NCBI GenBank assembly: GCA_016790385.1
Contig: JAEUNV010000650.1
Coordinates: forward strand, 1-10,423
Source of the DNA: Zoogloea sp.
Lineage (GTDB): Bacteria; Pseudomonadota; Gammaproteobacteria; Burkholderiales; Rhodocyclaceae
DNA length: 10,423 bases
Reading direction: 5' to 3'
Shown: in pieces, positions 1 through 7,847 of the stretch
Position numbering within the stretch: position 1 is the first letter of the stretch
Layout: every line of letters starts with the position of its first letter
Translations under genes and position numbers: made by a program
Notes under the pieces: model-generated
Databases searched by the model: none
The model's input: the letters and a program-made list of their open reading frames with translations, nothing else
Told to the model about the DNA's origin: nothing

Positions 1-1
1 C

Positions 2-169
2 CTGTTCGGCGAAGGGCTCGGGCTGGATTCCATCGACATCCTGGAGGTCGCCCTGGTGATCTCCAAGCAATACGGCATCCAGCTGCGTGCCGATGACGAG
101 GACAACACCCATATCTTCCGCTCCCTGCGCAGCCTCGCGGACTACGTCGCCACCTCCAGGGCCGCATGA
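2..169 (+). CDS. Acyl carrier protein, C-terminal part (ApeF-like), truncated at window start
   Basis: The 55 residues visible are the C-terminal two thirds of a small acyl carrier protein; the start lies upstream of the window. The frame contains the carrier signature G-L-D-S-I-D, whose Ser (codon 29-31) is the expected 4'-phosphopantetheine attachment site. It is followed by the helix II pattern I-L-E-V-A-L-V-I and a short C-terminal helix (S-L-R-S-L-A-D-Y-V). Such ACPs hold the growing chain as a thioester in the cytoplasm. Known APE clusters carry two ACPs, and the one next to the COG4648 membrane protein corresponds to ApeF; that assignment rests on gene order. The TGA stop overlaps the ATG of the next gene (ATGA), so the two are probably translationally coupled. 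Family call is firm; paralogue identity is not. Confidence 0.88.
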   Translation: MFGEGLGLDSIDILEVALVISKQYGIQLRADDEDNTHIFRSLRSLADYVATSRAA

Positions 170-852
170 AGAGACGGCTTGGCCCCCTCGTGACAGGCCT
201 GTTGACCGGAAGCGCGATTGTCGCCTACGACGCACTGGCGCATTACGTCAGCGCCTATCCCGATGCAGCGCCGTGGGCGGCACTGCTCACCCTTCTTCCG
301 GCGGCGGCGGTGCTCATCGAGTTGCTTCACCGCCGCCTGGGTCTGATCGCGGCGCTGCTCGGGAGCATTGCAGGGGCGGGCGGTGCACTGCTGGTCTGGC
401 CCTTCCTGCTGGACAATCTGACCCATCTCTACCTGCTCCAGTACCTTGGCACAAACCTGGCCCTGGCGAGCTATTTCGGGCACAGCCTGGTGGGCGATCG
501 CACGCCAACCTGCACTACCTTCGCCCTGCTGCTGCATCCGTCCCCGAGCCCGGCGGTGCTGGCCTACACCCGCCAGGTCACCGTCGCCTGGACAGTATTC
601 TTCCTCGCCAGCGCCAGTATCTCGGTCCTCCTCTACCTGTTTGCATCGATTGCGCAGTGGTCCGCCTTTACCAATCTGTTCTACCTGCCCTCCCTGGTAC
701 TCATGTTCATCGGCGAAGGGCTGGTGCGGAGAAGACGCCTGCCTCCGGAAGACCGCCACAGCGTCATTGCCTCGGTACAGGCCTACATGACCGCCACGCG
801 AACACCCCCGCCACCGATCACCGAACCCGACCTGCCCCCCCGGATCTCCTGA
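166..852 (+). CDS. Six-helix inner-membrane protein of APE clusters (ApeG/COG4648-like)
   Basis: This is a 228-residue integral membrane protein. About six hydrophobic segments are visible, near residues 5-25, 38-56, 58-82, 86-107, 140-162 and 168-188. They are followed by a basic stretch (V-R-R-R-R) and a proline-rich polar tail. The start at 166 gives an ATGA overlap with the ACP and a typical Met-Lys-Arg-Arg beginning. It sits between an ACP and the AMP-forming ligase, the place occupied in aryl polyene clusters by the uncharacterised membrane protein ApeG (COG4648). The biochemical role of that family is not established; anchoring the soluble synthase to the membrane or a transfer step are only guesses. 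No catalytic motif was recognised. Assignment rests on topology, length and position. Confidence 0.8.
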   Translation: MKRRLGPLVTGLLTGSAIVAYDALAHYVSAYPDAAPWAALLTLLPAAAVLIELLHRRLGLIAALLGSIAGAGGALLVWPFLLDNLTHLYLLQYLGTNLALASYFGHSLVGDRTPTCTTFALLLHPSPSPAVLAYTRQVTVAWTVFFLASASISVLLYLFASIAQWSAFTNLFYLPSLVLMFIGEGLVRRRRLPPEDRHSVIASVQAYMTATRTPPPPITEPDLPPRIS

Positions 853-2510
853 TGAGGCAAGCCTCCTGTCCGCTGACCGATCTTCCTGCCCCCGACAGCA
901 TCATTGCCTGGCTACCCGCCGGCCCGGTCACCCGCAACCAGTTTCTGGCTGACGTAGCCCAGCTGGCCGAAAGGCTCCCGGACGCCGGGCATGTGCTCAA
1001 CATCTGCCAGAGTCGCTACCACTTCATGGTCGGTCTGGCTGCGGCCATCATCCGTGGGCAGGTCAGCCTGCTGCCCTCCACCCTGGCACCAAACACCCTC
1101 GCCCGACTCAAGCAGGACGCGCCGGATGTGTTCTGCCTGCATGACGTCAGCCTGGAGAACATCGACATACCGGGATTCTCCTTCCCGACGGATCGTGCCC
1201 CCATCCAGGGCATCCTGGCTGTGCCGGAGATTCCCTCCGATCAGCTCGTTGCCCACGTCTTCACCTCCGGTTCCACCGGCACGGCCCTGACCCACCGCAA
1301 GACCTGGGGCAATCTCGTCATCAACGGCCGGGCAGAGTCCGAACGTCTCGGCGCCCGTGGCCATGCCCTGGTGGGCACCATTCCACCGCAGCACATGTAT
1401 GGTTTCGAATCCACCATACTCATGTGCCTGCATGGCGGCGCCGCCTGCTGGGCCGGGCGCCCCTTCTACCCGGCGGACATCGTCACCGCCCTCGAGGCCG
1501 TCCCGGCTCCCCGCGCCCTCGTCACCACGCCTTTCCATCTGCGTACCCTCCTGGATGCCGGCCTGACGCTGCCGTCTGTGGACTTCCTCCTGTCGGCTAC
1601 GGCCCCCCTCTCCGAGGATCTTGCGGCCCGTGCTGAAGCGGTAAGCGGCGCCCCCTTGCTGGAAATCTACGGCTGCACGGAGACCGGCCAGCTCGCCAGC
1701 CGCCGCTCCACCCAGACCCGCGTCTGGCAGCTTCTCGGCGATGTAACCCTGTGCGCGACGGAAACCGGCCACGCCGCCCGGGGCGGCCACGTGGAAGGCA
1801 CGGTTGCAATCAGCGACGTGATCGAGCTCGTGGACGAGCGTCATTTCCTGCTGCATGGTCGCAATGCCGACCAGATCAACATCGCCGGCAAACGTACTTC
1901 CCTCGCCTTCCTCAACCAGCAACTCCTGGCGGTGCCCGGCGTGATCGACGGGGTATTCTTCATGCCCGACGCCGAACCCGATGACCACGCCACGCGCCTG
2001 TGTGCCTGCGTGGTGGCGCCTGAGCATACCCGCCAGAGCCTGCTCGCGGCCCTGCGCAGCCGCATCGATACGGCCTTCCTGCCTCGCCCGCTGGTGTTCG
2101 TCCCACGCCTGCCCCGCAATGCGGCCAGCAAGCTGCCCCGGGCCGAGTTGCTGGCCCTGCTGCCCGGCGCCACCGGAAACGCTGACCGCACGGATACCAT
2201 GGCCTCCAGCAGGACGCGCTGGTGGACCGTTCCCACCGAACACCCGGCATTTCCCGGGCATTTTCCGGGGCGACCAATCCTGCCGGGCGTGGTGCTGATC
2301 GATCAGGCCATCCGGCTGGCCACCGGGCTGCTCCCCGCGGCCAGCACGATCCGCGGCCTGGGCAATGCCAAGTTCTTCGAACCCGTGGGCCCTGGCACTG
2401 GCCTCGCCTTCCACTACGCCCCGGCCGGCACCAAGACCTTGTCTTTCGAGATTCGCACAGCCGACCGGCTGGTGGCGTCCGGCAGCTTCACCCTCGGGCC
2501 GCAATCGTGA
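852..2510 (+). CDS. Acyl/aryl-ACP ligase fused to a hotdog dehydratase domain (ApeH-ApeI fusion)
   Basis: The protein has 552 residues and two enzyme modules. Residues 1 to about 440 form an ANL-superfamily AMP-forming ligase. It has the phosphate-binding loop T-S-G-S-T-G (138-143), the A5 motif Y-G-C-T-E-T-G (273-279), an A8-like hinge with G-R-N-A-D-Q-I-N-I-A-G-K and a C-terminal A10-type lysine, K427, in A-S-K-L-P-R. In APE systems the ligase activates an aromatic starter acid and loads it on the ACP. After a polar linker (about 440-458) comes a hotdog domain of about 95 residues with H-P-A-F-P-G-H-F (464-471) and L-P-G-V-V-L-I-D, resembling FabA/FabZ and ApeI. H470 and D484 are the likely catalytic pair by family analogy. 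The open frame extends upstream to 87, but ATG 852 abuts the previous stop (TGATG) and begins the homologous region. In the E. coli-type cluster these are two genes. The C-terminal domain could also be called thioesterase-like. Confidence 0.9.
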   Translation: MRQASCPLTDLPAPDSIIAWLPAGPVTRNQFLADVAQLAERLPDAGHVLNICQSRYHFMVGLAAAIIRGQVSLLPSTLAPNTLARLKQDAPDVFCLHDVSLENIDIPGFSFPTDRAPIQGILAVPEIPSDQLVAHVFTSGSTGTALTHRKTWGNLVINGRAESERLGARGHALVGTIPPQHMYGFESTILMCLHGGAACWAGRPFYPADIVTALEAVPAPRALVTTPFHLRTLLDAGLTLPSVDFLLSATAPLSEDLAARAEAVSGAPLLEIYGCTETGQLASRRSTQTRVWQLLGDVTLCATETGHAARGGHVEGTVAISDVIELVDERHFLLHGRNADQINIAGKRTSLAFLNQQLLAVPGVIDGVFFMPDAEPDDHATRLCACVVAPEHTRQSLLAALRSRIDTAFLPRPLVFVPRLPRNAASKLPRAELLALLPGATGNADRTDTMASSRTRWWTVPTEHPAFPGHFPGRPILPGVVLIDQAIRLATGLLPAASTIRGLGNAKFFEPVGPGTGLAFHYAPAGTKTLSFEIRTADRLVASGSFTLGPQS

Positions 2511-3454
2511 CCCGCCCGCCTCTGCCGCCCGCCGAAAGTGCAGCCTGGGCACGCCAGGCAGAACGCAGCAGCATCCCGGTGATGCGCTTCATGGTATGGC
2601 TGTCCCTGACCCTGGGGCGCCAGCTCAGCCGCACAGTGCTGCACGGCATCGCGGTCTACTTCCTGCTCTTCTCACCAAAGGCCGGGCGGGCCTCCCGGGC
2701 CTATCTCCAGCGCGTTCTCGGGCGCGCCCCCGGCGTGGGCGAGCGTTACCGTCACATCCTCACCTTCGCCACCACTATTCACGACCGCATTTACTTCCTG
2801 AACGGTCGCTTCGACCTCTTCGACATCGAGATTCACGGCAGTGAGCATGTGGAAGCGCTCCTTGCCAAAGGGCAGGGCATCCTCCTCTTTGGCGCCCACC
2901 TGGGCAGCTTCGAGGTGCTCCGGGCCGTCGGCCATCGGTATTCGACCCAGCCGATCTGCATGCTCATGCACGCCGAGAACGCCCGCAAGATCAACCAGGT
3001 GCTGGCCGCGATCAATCCCGACGCCCAGCAGGACATCCTGCCCCTCGGCCAGCTCGACTCCATGCTGCAACTCCGTGACAGGCTCGATGCCGGGCAGCTG
3101 GTGGGTGTCCTCGCGGACCGCAACCCGGGTGAAAACGGTACCCGGCACCTGCCTTTCCTTGGCAGCCCCGCCCCCTTTCCCAACGGCCCCTTCCGGCTCG
3201 CCGCGCTGTTACAACGCCCGGTGCTCTTCATGAGCGGCACCTGGGAAGGCGACCGACGCTATCGGGTGGAGATGTCCCCCCTCGCCGACTTCAGCGGCGT
3301 GGAACCCCGTGAGCGTGCCACCGCCATCGCCGATGCCCAGCAAGCCTACGCGGCCCGACTGGAAGAGCATTGCCGCAGGGCGCCCTACAACTGGTTCAAT
3401 TTTTTCGATTTCTGGAGCGATCCACGCTCACAGCCCAATCCCCCAGCCGCATGA
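2507..3454 (+). CDS. LpxL/HtrB-like lysophospholipid or lipid acyltransferase (COG4261-like)
   Basis: This 315-residue protein belongs to the lipid A late acyltransferase (LpxL/HtrB) group. It shows the catalytic HX4E motif in G-A-H-L-G-S-F-E (H131, E136), then A-D-R-N-P-G-E-N-G followed by F-L-G-S-P-A-P-F-P-N-G-P, the usual second conserved block. A hydrophobic N-terminal segment (about residues 26-55) probably anchors it at the inner membrane. GTG 2507 was chosen because it gives a GTGA overlap with the ligase stop. It also retains the W-A-R-Q-A-E-R-S-S stretch typical of the family N-terminus; an alternative is ATG 2582. In APE clusters a related domain is thought to acylate the lipid anchor of the pigment. 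From memory, the E. coli-type counterpart carries a glycosyltransferase domain in the same protein. None is present here. Confidence 0.87.
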   Translation: MTRPPLPPAESAAWARQAERSSIPVMRFMVWLSLTLGRQLSRTVLHGIAVYFLLFSPKAGRASRAYLQRVLGRAPGVGERYRHILTFATTIHDRIYFLNGRFDLFDIEIHGSEHVEALLAKGQGILLFGAHLGSFEVLRAVGHRYSTQPICMLMHAENARKINQVLAAINPDAQQDILPLGQLDSMLQLRDRLDAGQLVGVLADRNPGENGTRHLPFLGSPAPFPNGPFRLAALLQRPVLFMSGTWEGDRRYRVEMSPLADFSGVEPRERATAIADAQQAYAARLEEHCRRAPYNWFNFFDFWSDPRSQPNPPAA

Positions 3455-4023
3455 AGCACGCTCTCCGCCTTGCCGCCTGTCTGCTGATGCTTGCCGCCAT
3501 GCCGGCCATCGCTGCATGGGACCTGCCCCAGCTCATGACCGAACTCGCCCGCAACCAGGGCGGCCGGGCCCACTTCACCGAGCGGAAGTACATCGCCCTG
3601 CTCGACAAGCCGGTCGTCTCATCGGGCGAAATGCGCTACGTGGCACCGGATTACCTGGAAAAGCGCACCCTCACTCCGCGCCTGGAGGTCATGGTGCTCG
3701 ACAAGGACGAGATCAGCCTGGAACGGGGCAAGCAGAAAATCACTCTGCGCCTGCGCGAGCAACCGGAAGTCCTGGCCTTCGTGGCCAGCATCCGCGGCAC
3801 CCTGTCGGGCAATCGCGCCGCGCTGGAACAGAACTACGCCCTGCACCTGTCGGGCCAGCGGGACAACTGGACCCTCAACCTCTCCCCCAGCAACCCGCGC
3901 ATCGCCGAGCTGGTCACCCGCATCACCATCAGCGGCAGCCGCCAGCAGGTCCGCAGCATCGAGTATCTGCAAGCCGACGGAGACCGCTCGGTCATGTCCA
4001 TCGAGCCCGTGGACGCCCGATGA
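3451..4023 (+). CDS. LolA-like outer membrane lipoprotein carrier (ApeL-like)
   Basis: This is a 190-residue exported protein. Residues 1-21 are a Sec signal peptide: basic start M-K-H, hydrophobic core, and A-I-A before a likely cleavage at 21/22. The mature part has the alternating pattern of a LolA/LolB half-barrel: an early F-T-E-R-K-Y segment, then S-G-E-M-R-Y-V-A-P-D-Y-L-E-K, the equivalent of LolA's strand-forming G-x-x-x-x-x-P-x-x-x-x-W/E region. There is no lipobox cysteine, so it should be a soluble periplasmic carrier. It overlaps the acyltransferase by ATGA and the MMPL exporter by ATGA. This fits a job in ferrying the hydrophobic product from the exporter to the outer membrane. 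An in-frame ATG lies upstream at 3370, but only 3451 gives the signal peptide at the N-terminus. Confidence 0.87.
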   Translation: MKHALRLAACLLMLAAMPAIAAWDLPQLMTELARNQGGRAHFTERKYIALLDKPVVSSGEMRYVAPDYLEKRTLTPRLEVMVLDKDEISLERGKQKITLRLREQPEVLAFVASIRGTLSGNRAALEQNYALHLSGQRDNWTLNLSPSNPRIAELVTRITISGSRQQVRSIEYLQADGDRSVMSIEPVDAR

Positions 4024-6350
4024 AGCGCCTCCGCGCCCTGCCCGTCCTGCTCTGGCTGCTGGGCCTGGCCCTTTGTGCCGGCGTGGCCCTGCGCGCCCAT
4101 TACACCGCCGACATGTCGGCCTTCCTGCCGCGCAGCCCAACACCGGCCCAACAGCTGCTGGTGGACCAGCTCACCGAAGGGGTGCTGTCCCGGCTGCTGC
4201 TGGTGGGCATCGAGGGCAGCACGCCCAGCGGCCGCGCCGAACTCTCCCGCAGCCTGGCCAAGCGCCTTGAAGACGGGGGGCTGTTCCTCTCCGTGCGCAA
4301 TGGTGACGCGGCCGTTCTGTCCCGCGACCGGGAACTCCTGTTCGCCAACCGCTACCTCCTCAGTCCATCGGTCACCCCCGAGCGCTTCACCCCCGAAGGG
4401 CTTCACGCAGCCATCAGCGAGAGCATCGATCTCCTGGCCTCTCCCATCGGGCTGATGCTCAAGGGGCTCCTCGGCCGCGACCCCACCGGCGAACTGGTCG
4501 AACTCATCGGCAGCCTCGACACCAGCGGCAGCCCCGCCAGCGAAAACGGCGTGTGGGTGTCCCGCGATGGACAGCGGGCCATCCTGATGCTGCAAACCCG
4601 CGCCGCGGGCTCCGACACCGACGCCCAGGCTCTCGCCATTGCCCAGATACGTTCGCAATTCGCGGCCCTCGGCAGCGACGCCGGACATCCCGACGCGCGC
4701 ATCCTCGTGTCCGGTGCGGCAGTCTTCGCCGTCAATTCCCGCGCTGCCATCGAATCCGAGGCGGTACGACTGACAACCCTGGGCTCCGCCGCAGTGATTG
4801 CCCTGCTGCTGCTCATTTACCGCTCCTTCACCACGGTAGTCCTCGGCCTGCTGCCAGTCGCCAGCGGGGCACTTGCGGGGATCGCGGCAGTGGCCCTGGG
4901 CTTTGGCACCGTGCACGGGCTGACCATCGGCTTTGGCACAACACTCATCGGTGAAGCCGTCGATTACTCCATCTATTACTTCGTGCAGTCGGACGAAGAG
5001 GAGGAAGGCGGCTGGATGAAACGGTTCTGGCCCACCATCCGGCTCGGTGTGCTCACCTCCATTTTCGGCTTTGCATCCCTGCTGTTTTCCGGCTTCCCTG
5101 GCCTGGCCCAACTCGGCCTGTACTCCATCGCCGGGCTCGTCACCGCAGCGATGGTGACGCGCTTCGTACTACCCCATCTGCGCCCGGCCAAGCTGCACAT
5201 CCACGACATTGCGCCGATCGGCCGGGCCCTGACGGGTCTCTGGGCCTGGCTGTCACGGCTGCGACGTGTGGTGCCCGTCCTGGGGCTGGCGGCCATCCTC
5301 GTCCTTGTCGCCAACAGGGAGCACATCTGGAGCAGCAGCCTGTCGGGGCTGAGCCCCGTCTCCTCCGCCGATCAGGCCCTGGACCAAAGCCTGCGCGCTG
5401 ACCTCGGAGCCCCCAATCTGCGCTACCTGGTAGTCGTCAAGGCAGGCAGCCGCGAAGCGGCGCTGGAACAGGCCGAGTCCGTCGGCGAGCGCCTCCGCGG
5501 GCTGGTGGCGGACGGAGTACTCGCCGGCTTCGATAGCCCCGCTCGCTTTATGCCCAGCGCTGCGACCCAACAAGCCCGACGCAATGCGCTGCCGGAACGG
5601 GACACCCTGGCCCACAACCTGGAAAGCGCCCTCGTCGGCCTCCCTCTTCGAGCAGACCGCCTGAACGCCTTCCTGGATGACGTGGACAAGGCCCGGGCGC
5701 AGCCCCTTCTCACCCCTGAATCCCTGCGCGGCTCCACGCTGGCCCTGGCGGTTGACTCCTTGCTCCTCGAACGCCCCCAGGGGTGGACGGCCCTGATCCC
5801 CTTGCGCACGCCGGACAGTGACACGCCGTTCGAGTCAGCCCGGGTGGAGGCCGCCCTGCGCGGTACCCAGGCCTTGTTCGTCGACATCTTCGGCGAGTCC
5901 AACAACCTCTACCGGACCTACCTCGATGAAGCCATCCTGCTGTCCCTGGCCGGCATTCTCGCCATCGTTGTGCTGATGGGCGTGGTGCTGCGGGAGCCCA
6001 TGCGCCTGGTACGGGTGATGGTCCCCGTGATCACGGCCGAGCTGCTTGTCATGGCCGGCCTCGTCGCCACTGGTCACGCCCTGACCCTGCTGCACCTGGT
6101 GGGCATGCTGCTGATCGTCGCCGTCGGCACCAACTATGCGCTGTTCTTCAACCAGGCCGACCGAAACCCGGGCGACGATCCACGCACCCTGGCCTCCCTG
6201 CTCCTTGCCAACCTGGCAACGGTGATCGGCTTTGGCACCCTCGCCGTCTCACCGGTCCCCGTACTCCAGGCCATAGGCATCACCGTCGGTCCCGGCGCAG
6301 TCCTCACACTGATCCTCTCCGCCATGCTGGCGCACCGGGGACCACGCTGA
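4020..6350 (+). CDS. RND/MMPL-family lipid exporter (ApeM-like)
   Basis: The 776-residue protein has the duplicated RND/MMPL plan. One N-terminal helix (about 5-25) leads to a periplasmic domain (about 26-245). Then come five closely spaced helices (about 250-405), a seventh helix (about 416-432), a second periplasmic domain (about 435-630) and a final block of five helices (about 636-775). The first half carries the proton-relay-type motif G-E-A-V-D-Y in helix 4 (D315, Y316). The matching place in the second half reads V-G-T-N-Y (N705, Y706), so the Asp is replaced. The start at 4020 gives ATGA overlap with the LolA-like gene and a proper leading helix; the open frame continues upstream but only as a shadow. 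By analogy to MmpL3 and the APE ApeM it should flip or export the pigment lipid with proton motive force. Substrate is inferred from context. Confidence 0.9.
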   Translation: MKRLRALPVLLWLLGLALCAGVALRAHYTADMSAFLPRSPTPAQQLLVDQLTEGVLSRLLLVGIEGSTPSGRAELSRSLAKRLEDGGLFLSVRNGDAAVLSRDRELLFANRYLLSPSVTPERFTPEGLHAAISESIDLLASPIGLMLKGLLGRDPTGELVELIGSLDTSGSPASENGVWVSRDGQRAILMLQTRAAGSDTDAQALAIAQIRSQFAALGSDAGHPDARILVSGAAVFAVNSRAAIESEAVRLTTLGSAAVIALLLLIYRSFTTVVLGLLPVASGALAGIAAVALGFGTVHGLTIGFGTTLIGEAVDYSIYYFVQSDEEEEGGWMKRFWPTIRLGVLTSIFGFASLLFSGFPGLAQLGLYSIAGLVTAAMVTRFVLPHLRPAKLHIHDIAPIGRALTGLWAWLSRLRRVVPVLGLAAILVLVANREHIWSSSLSGLSPVSSADQALDQSLRADLGAPNLRYLVVVKAGSREAALEQAESVGERLRGLVADGVLAGFDSPARFMPSAATQQARRNALPERDTLAHNLESALVGLPLRADRLNAFLDDVDKARAQPLLTPESLRGSTLALAVDSLLLERPQGWTALIPLRTPDSDTPFESARVEAALRGTQALFVDIFGESNNLYRTYLDEAILLSLAGILAIVVLMGVVLREPMRLVRVMVPVITAELLVMAGLVATGHALTLLHLVGMLLIVAVGTNYALFFNQADRNPGDDPRTLASLLLANLATVIGFGTLAVSPVPVLQAIGITVGPGAVLTLILSAMLAHRGPR

Positions 6351-6351
6351 G

Positions 6352-7134
6352 ATGGGTTCCTGGCAGCCCAGCCCGACCCTCAAGGCAAGCGCCATCGTGC
6401 ATGCCGGGGCACTGGCCAGCCTGCTGCTGGAGCCCGGCACTTGGCCCGCAGCCGCCGGCGCCCTGGCGGCCAACCATGCCCTCCTCACCGCCGCCGGCCT
6501 GCTCCCGCGCTCAACCCTGCTCGGCCCCAACCTGACCCGCCTGCCCGCAGCCGCGGCCGCCCGAGGCGAAGTCGTGATCAGCATCGACGACGGACCCGAC
6601 CCGGAGGTCACCCCCCGGGTGCTTGACCAGCTCGACGCCGCGCGCGCCCACGCCAGCTTCTTTTGCATCGGCCAGCGCGCCACCGCCCATCCGGGCCTGG
6701 TGCGCGACATCATCGCCCGCGGGCACACCATCGAGAACCACAGCGAACATCACTGGAAGCGCTTCTCGACCCTTGGCCCCGGCGCCATGGCCAGGGAGAT
6801 TTCCGCTGCGCAGGCCAGCCTTGCGGCGCTCACCGGCCGGCCGCCCCGCTACTTCCGCGCCCCCGCCGGCCTGCGCAATCCTTTCCTCGATCCGGTGCTG
6901 GCACCCCTCGAGCTACAGCTGGCCAGTTGGACCCGACGTGCCTACGACACCCGCAACGGCGACCCGGCCAGCGTGCTCGCGCGTCTCACCAAAGGCCTCG
7001 CCGGCGGCGACATACTTCTCCTCCATGACGGCAACGCGGCCCGCACTCCCGCCGGAGAGGCGGTGATCCTCGAGGTGCTGCCCGCCCTCCTCGCCCGCAT
7101 CCGAGCCGCCGGCCTGACCCCGGTGTGCCTGTGA
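6352..7134 (+). CDS. Polysaccharide deacetylase, NodB homology domain
   Basis: This is a 260-residue carbohydrate esterase family 4 protein. After a hydrophobic N-terminal region of about 60 residues, probably a membrane anchor, the NodB domain runs from about residue 72 to the end. Motif 1 is S-I-D-D-G-P (D79, D80) and motif 2 is H-S-E-H-H (H130 and H134 as metal ligands). Motif 3 is R-A-P-A-G (from R169) and motif 5 is L-L-L-H-D-G (H225). All the metal and catalytic residues expected are present, so it is likely active. The family removes N- or O-acetyl groups from glycans such as peptidoglycan, chitin oligomers and N-acetylhexosamine lipids. The gene starts one base after the MMPL stop and overlaps the methyltransferase by GTGA, so it is part of the operon. 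A role in trimming an amino-sugar anchor of the pigment lipid is inference. Confidence 0.92.
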   Translation: MGSWQPSPTLKASAIVHAGALASLLLEPGTWPAAAGALAANHALLTAAGLLPRSTLLGPNLTRLPAAAAARGEVVISIDDGPDPEVTPRVLDQLDAARAHASFFCIGQRATAHPGLVRDIIARGHTIENHSEHHWKRFSTLGPGAMAREISAAQASLAALTGRPPRYFRAPAGLRNPFLDPVLAPLELQLASWTRRAYDTRNGDPASVLARLTKGLAGGDILLLHDGNAARTPAGEAVILEVLPALLARIRAAGLTPVCL

Positions 7135-7847
7135 GCGAGAGCCTCCAGCGCAGGCTGGTCCGCCAGGCCAGCGCGTCGTACCGCCCCGCCGGCCCCTGGG
7201 CCTGGCATTTCGCCCGGAGCAAGCTCGCCAGGGACCCCGTCTTTGCGGCCCTGTTGCGCCCAGGCCTGCTCCCGGCCACGGGCCGCTACCTGGACCTGGG
7301 CTGTGGGCAGGGCCTGCTGGCCAGCTGGCTGCGGGCAGCCACCGCACTCCACGCCGGGCACGACTGGCCAGCGGAGCAGCCTGCCCCACCGCGGATCAGC
7401 GCCTACCACGGGCTCGACATGCAGGCCACGGCCATCCGGCATGCCCGCCAGGCCCTGGCCGACTGCGACTTCCCGACCCGCCTGGAGCTCGGCGACCTGC
7501 GTGACTTCGCATTGCCCGACGCCGACGTGATCACCCTCTTCGATGTCCTCCATTACCTCCCGGGCACTGCCCAGGAGAGCCTGCTGCAACGCATCCGCGA
7601 CAGCCTGCCACCCGACGGTCGGCTGCTGCTGAGGGTCGGTGATGGGGCTGCCGGGTTGCCCCATCACCTGTCCCGGGTCGTTGACAGCCTCGTGGTCCGG
7701 CTACAGGGCGGCACCTGGCCACGCCTGCACTGTCGGCCGGCCACCGCCTGGCTGGGCCTCCTCGGCGAACTTGGTTTCCGCGTCGAACCCTTTCCGATGG
7801 CCGGCGCCGGATTCGCCAACGTCCTGCTCCGCGCCCGCCCGATCTGA
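7131..7847 (+). CDS. Class I SAM-dependent methyltransferase
   Basis: The 238-residue protein has a Rossmann-type methyltransferase core. Motif I is L-D-L-G-C-G-Q-G (D55-G61), the acidic residue that binds the SAM ribose is D96 in H-G-L-D-M, and motif IV reads T-L-F-D-V-L-H-Y-L. It is followed by the post-motif strand P-D-G-R-L-L-L-R-V. The C-terminal third has a P-R-L-H-C-R-P-A segment typical of small-molecule methyltransferases of this type. GTG 7131 was chosen because it overlaps the deacetylase stop (GTGA); GTG 7125 would add two residues. APE pigments often carry a methoxy or methyl group on the aryl head, and a methyltransferase is a common cluster member. The exact acceptor cannot be read from sequence. 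It ends block 1; the next gene is 79 bp away. Confidence 0.9.
   Translation: MSESLQRRLVRQASASYRPAGPWAWHFARSKLARDPVFAALLRPGLLPATGRYLDLGCGQGLLASWLRAATALHAGHDWPAEQPAPPRISAYHGLDMQATAIRHARQALADCDFPTRLELGDLRDFALPDADVITLFDVLHYLPGTAQESLLQRIRDSLPPDGRLLLRVGDGAAGLPHHLSRVVDSLVVRLQGGTWPRLHCRPATAWLGLLGELGFRVEPFPMAGAGFANVLLRARPI

Noticed and set aside
87..851. Upstream extension of the ligase frame
   Set aside because: It overlaps the ACP and membrane-protein genes in another frame and is Pro/Arg-rich without ligase homology; ATG 852 begins the conserved protein.
2222..2506. Upstream extension of the acyltransferase frame
   Set aside because: It runs through the dehydratase domain out of frame; the extra residues look like shadow sequence, and GTG 2507 fits the overlap pattern.
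912..2552. 546-codon open frame on the minus strand
   Set aside because: It lies wholly opposite the ligase-dehydratase gene, whose motifs are intact. GC-rich coding DNA commonly leaves long antisense frames open, and the translation shows no recognisable domain.
3309..4019. Upstream extension of the MMPL frame
   Set aside because: It covers the LolA-like gene in another frame and would displace the leading transmembrane helix; ATG 4020 is the sensible start.
3834..5111. 425-codon open frame on the minus strand
   Set aside because: It spans the junction of the LolA-like and MMPL genes and is low-complexity Gly/Ala/Glu/Gln-rich, with no family motif.
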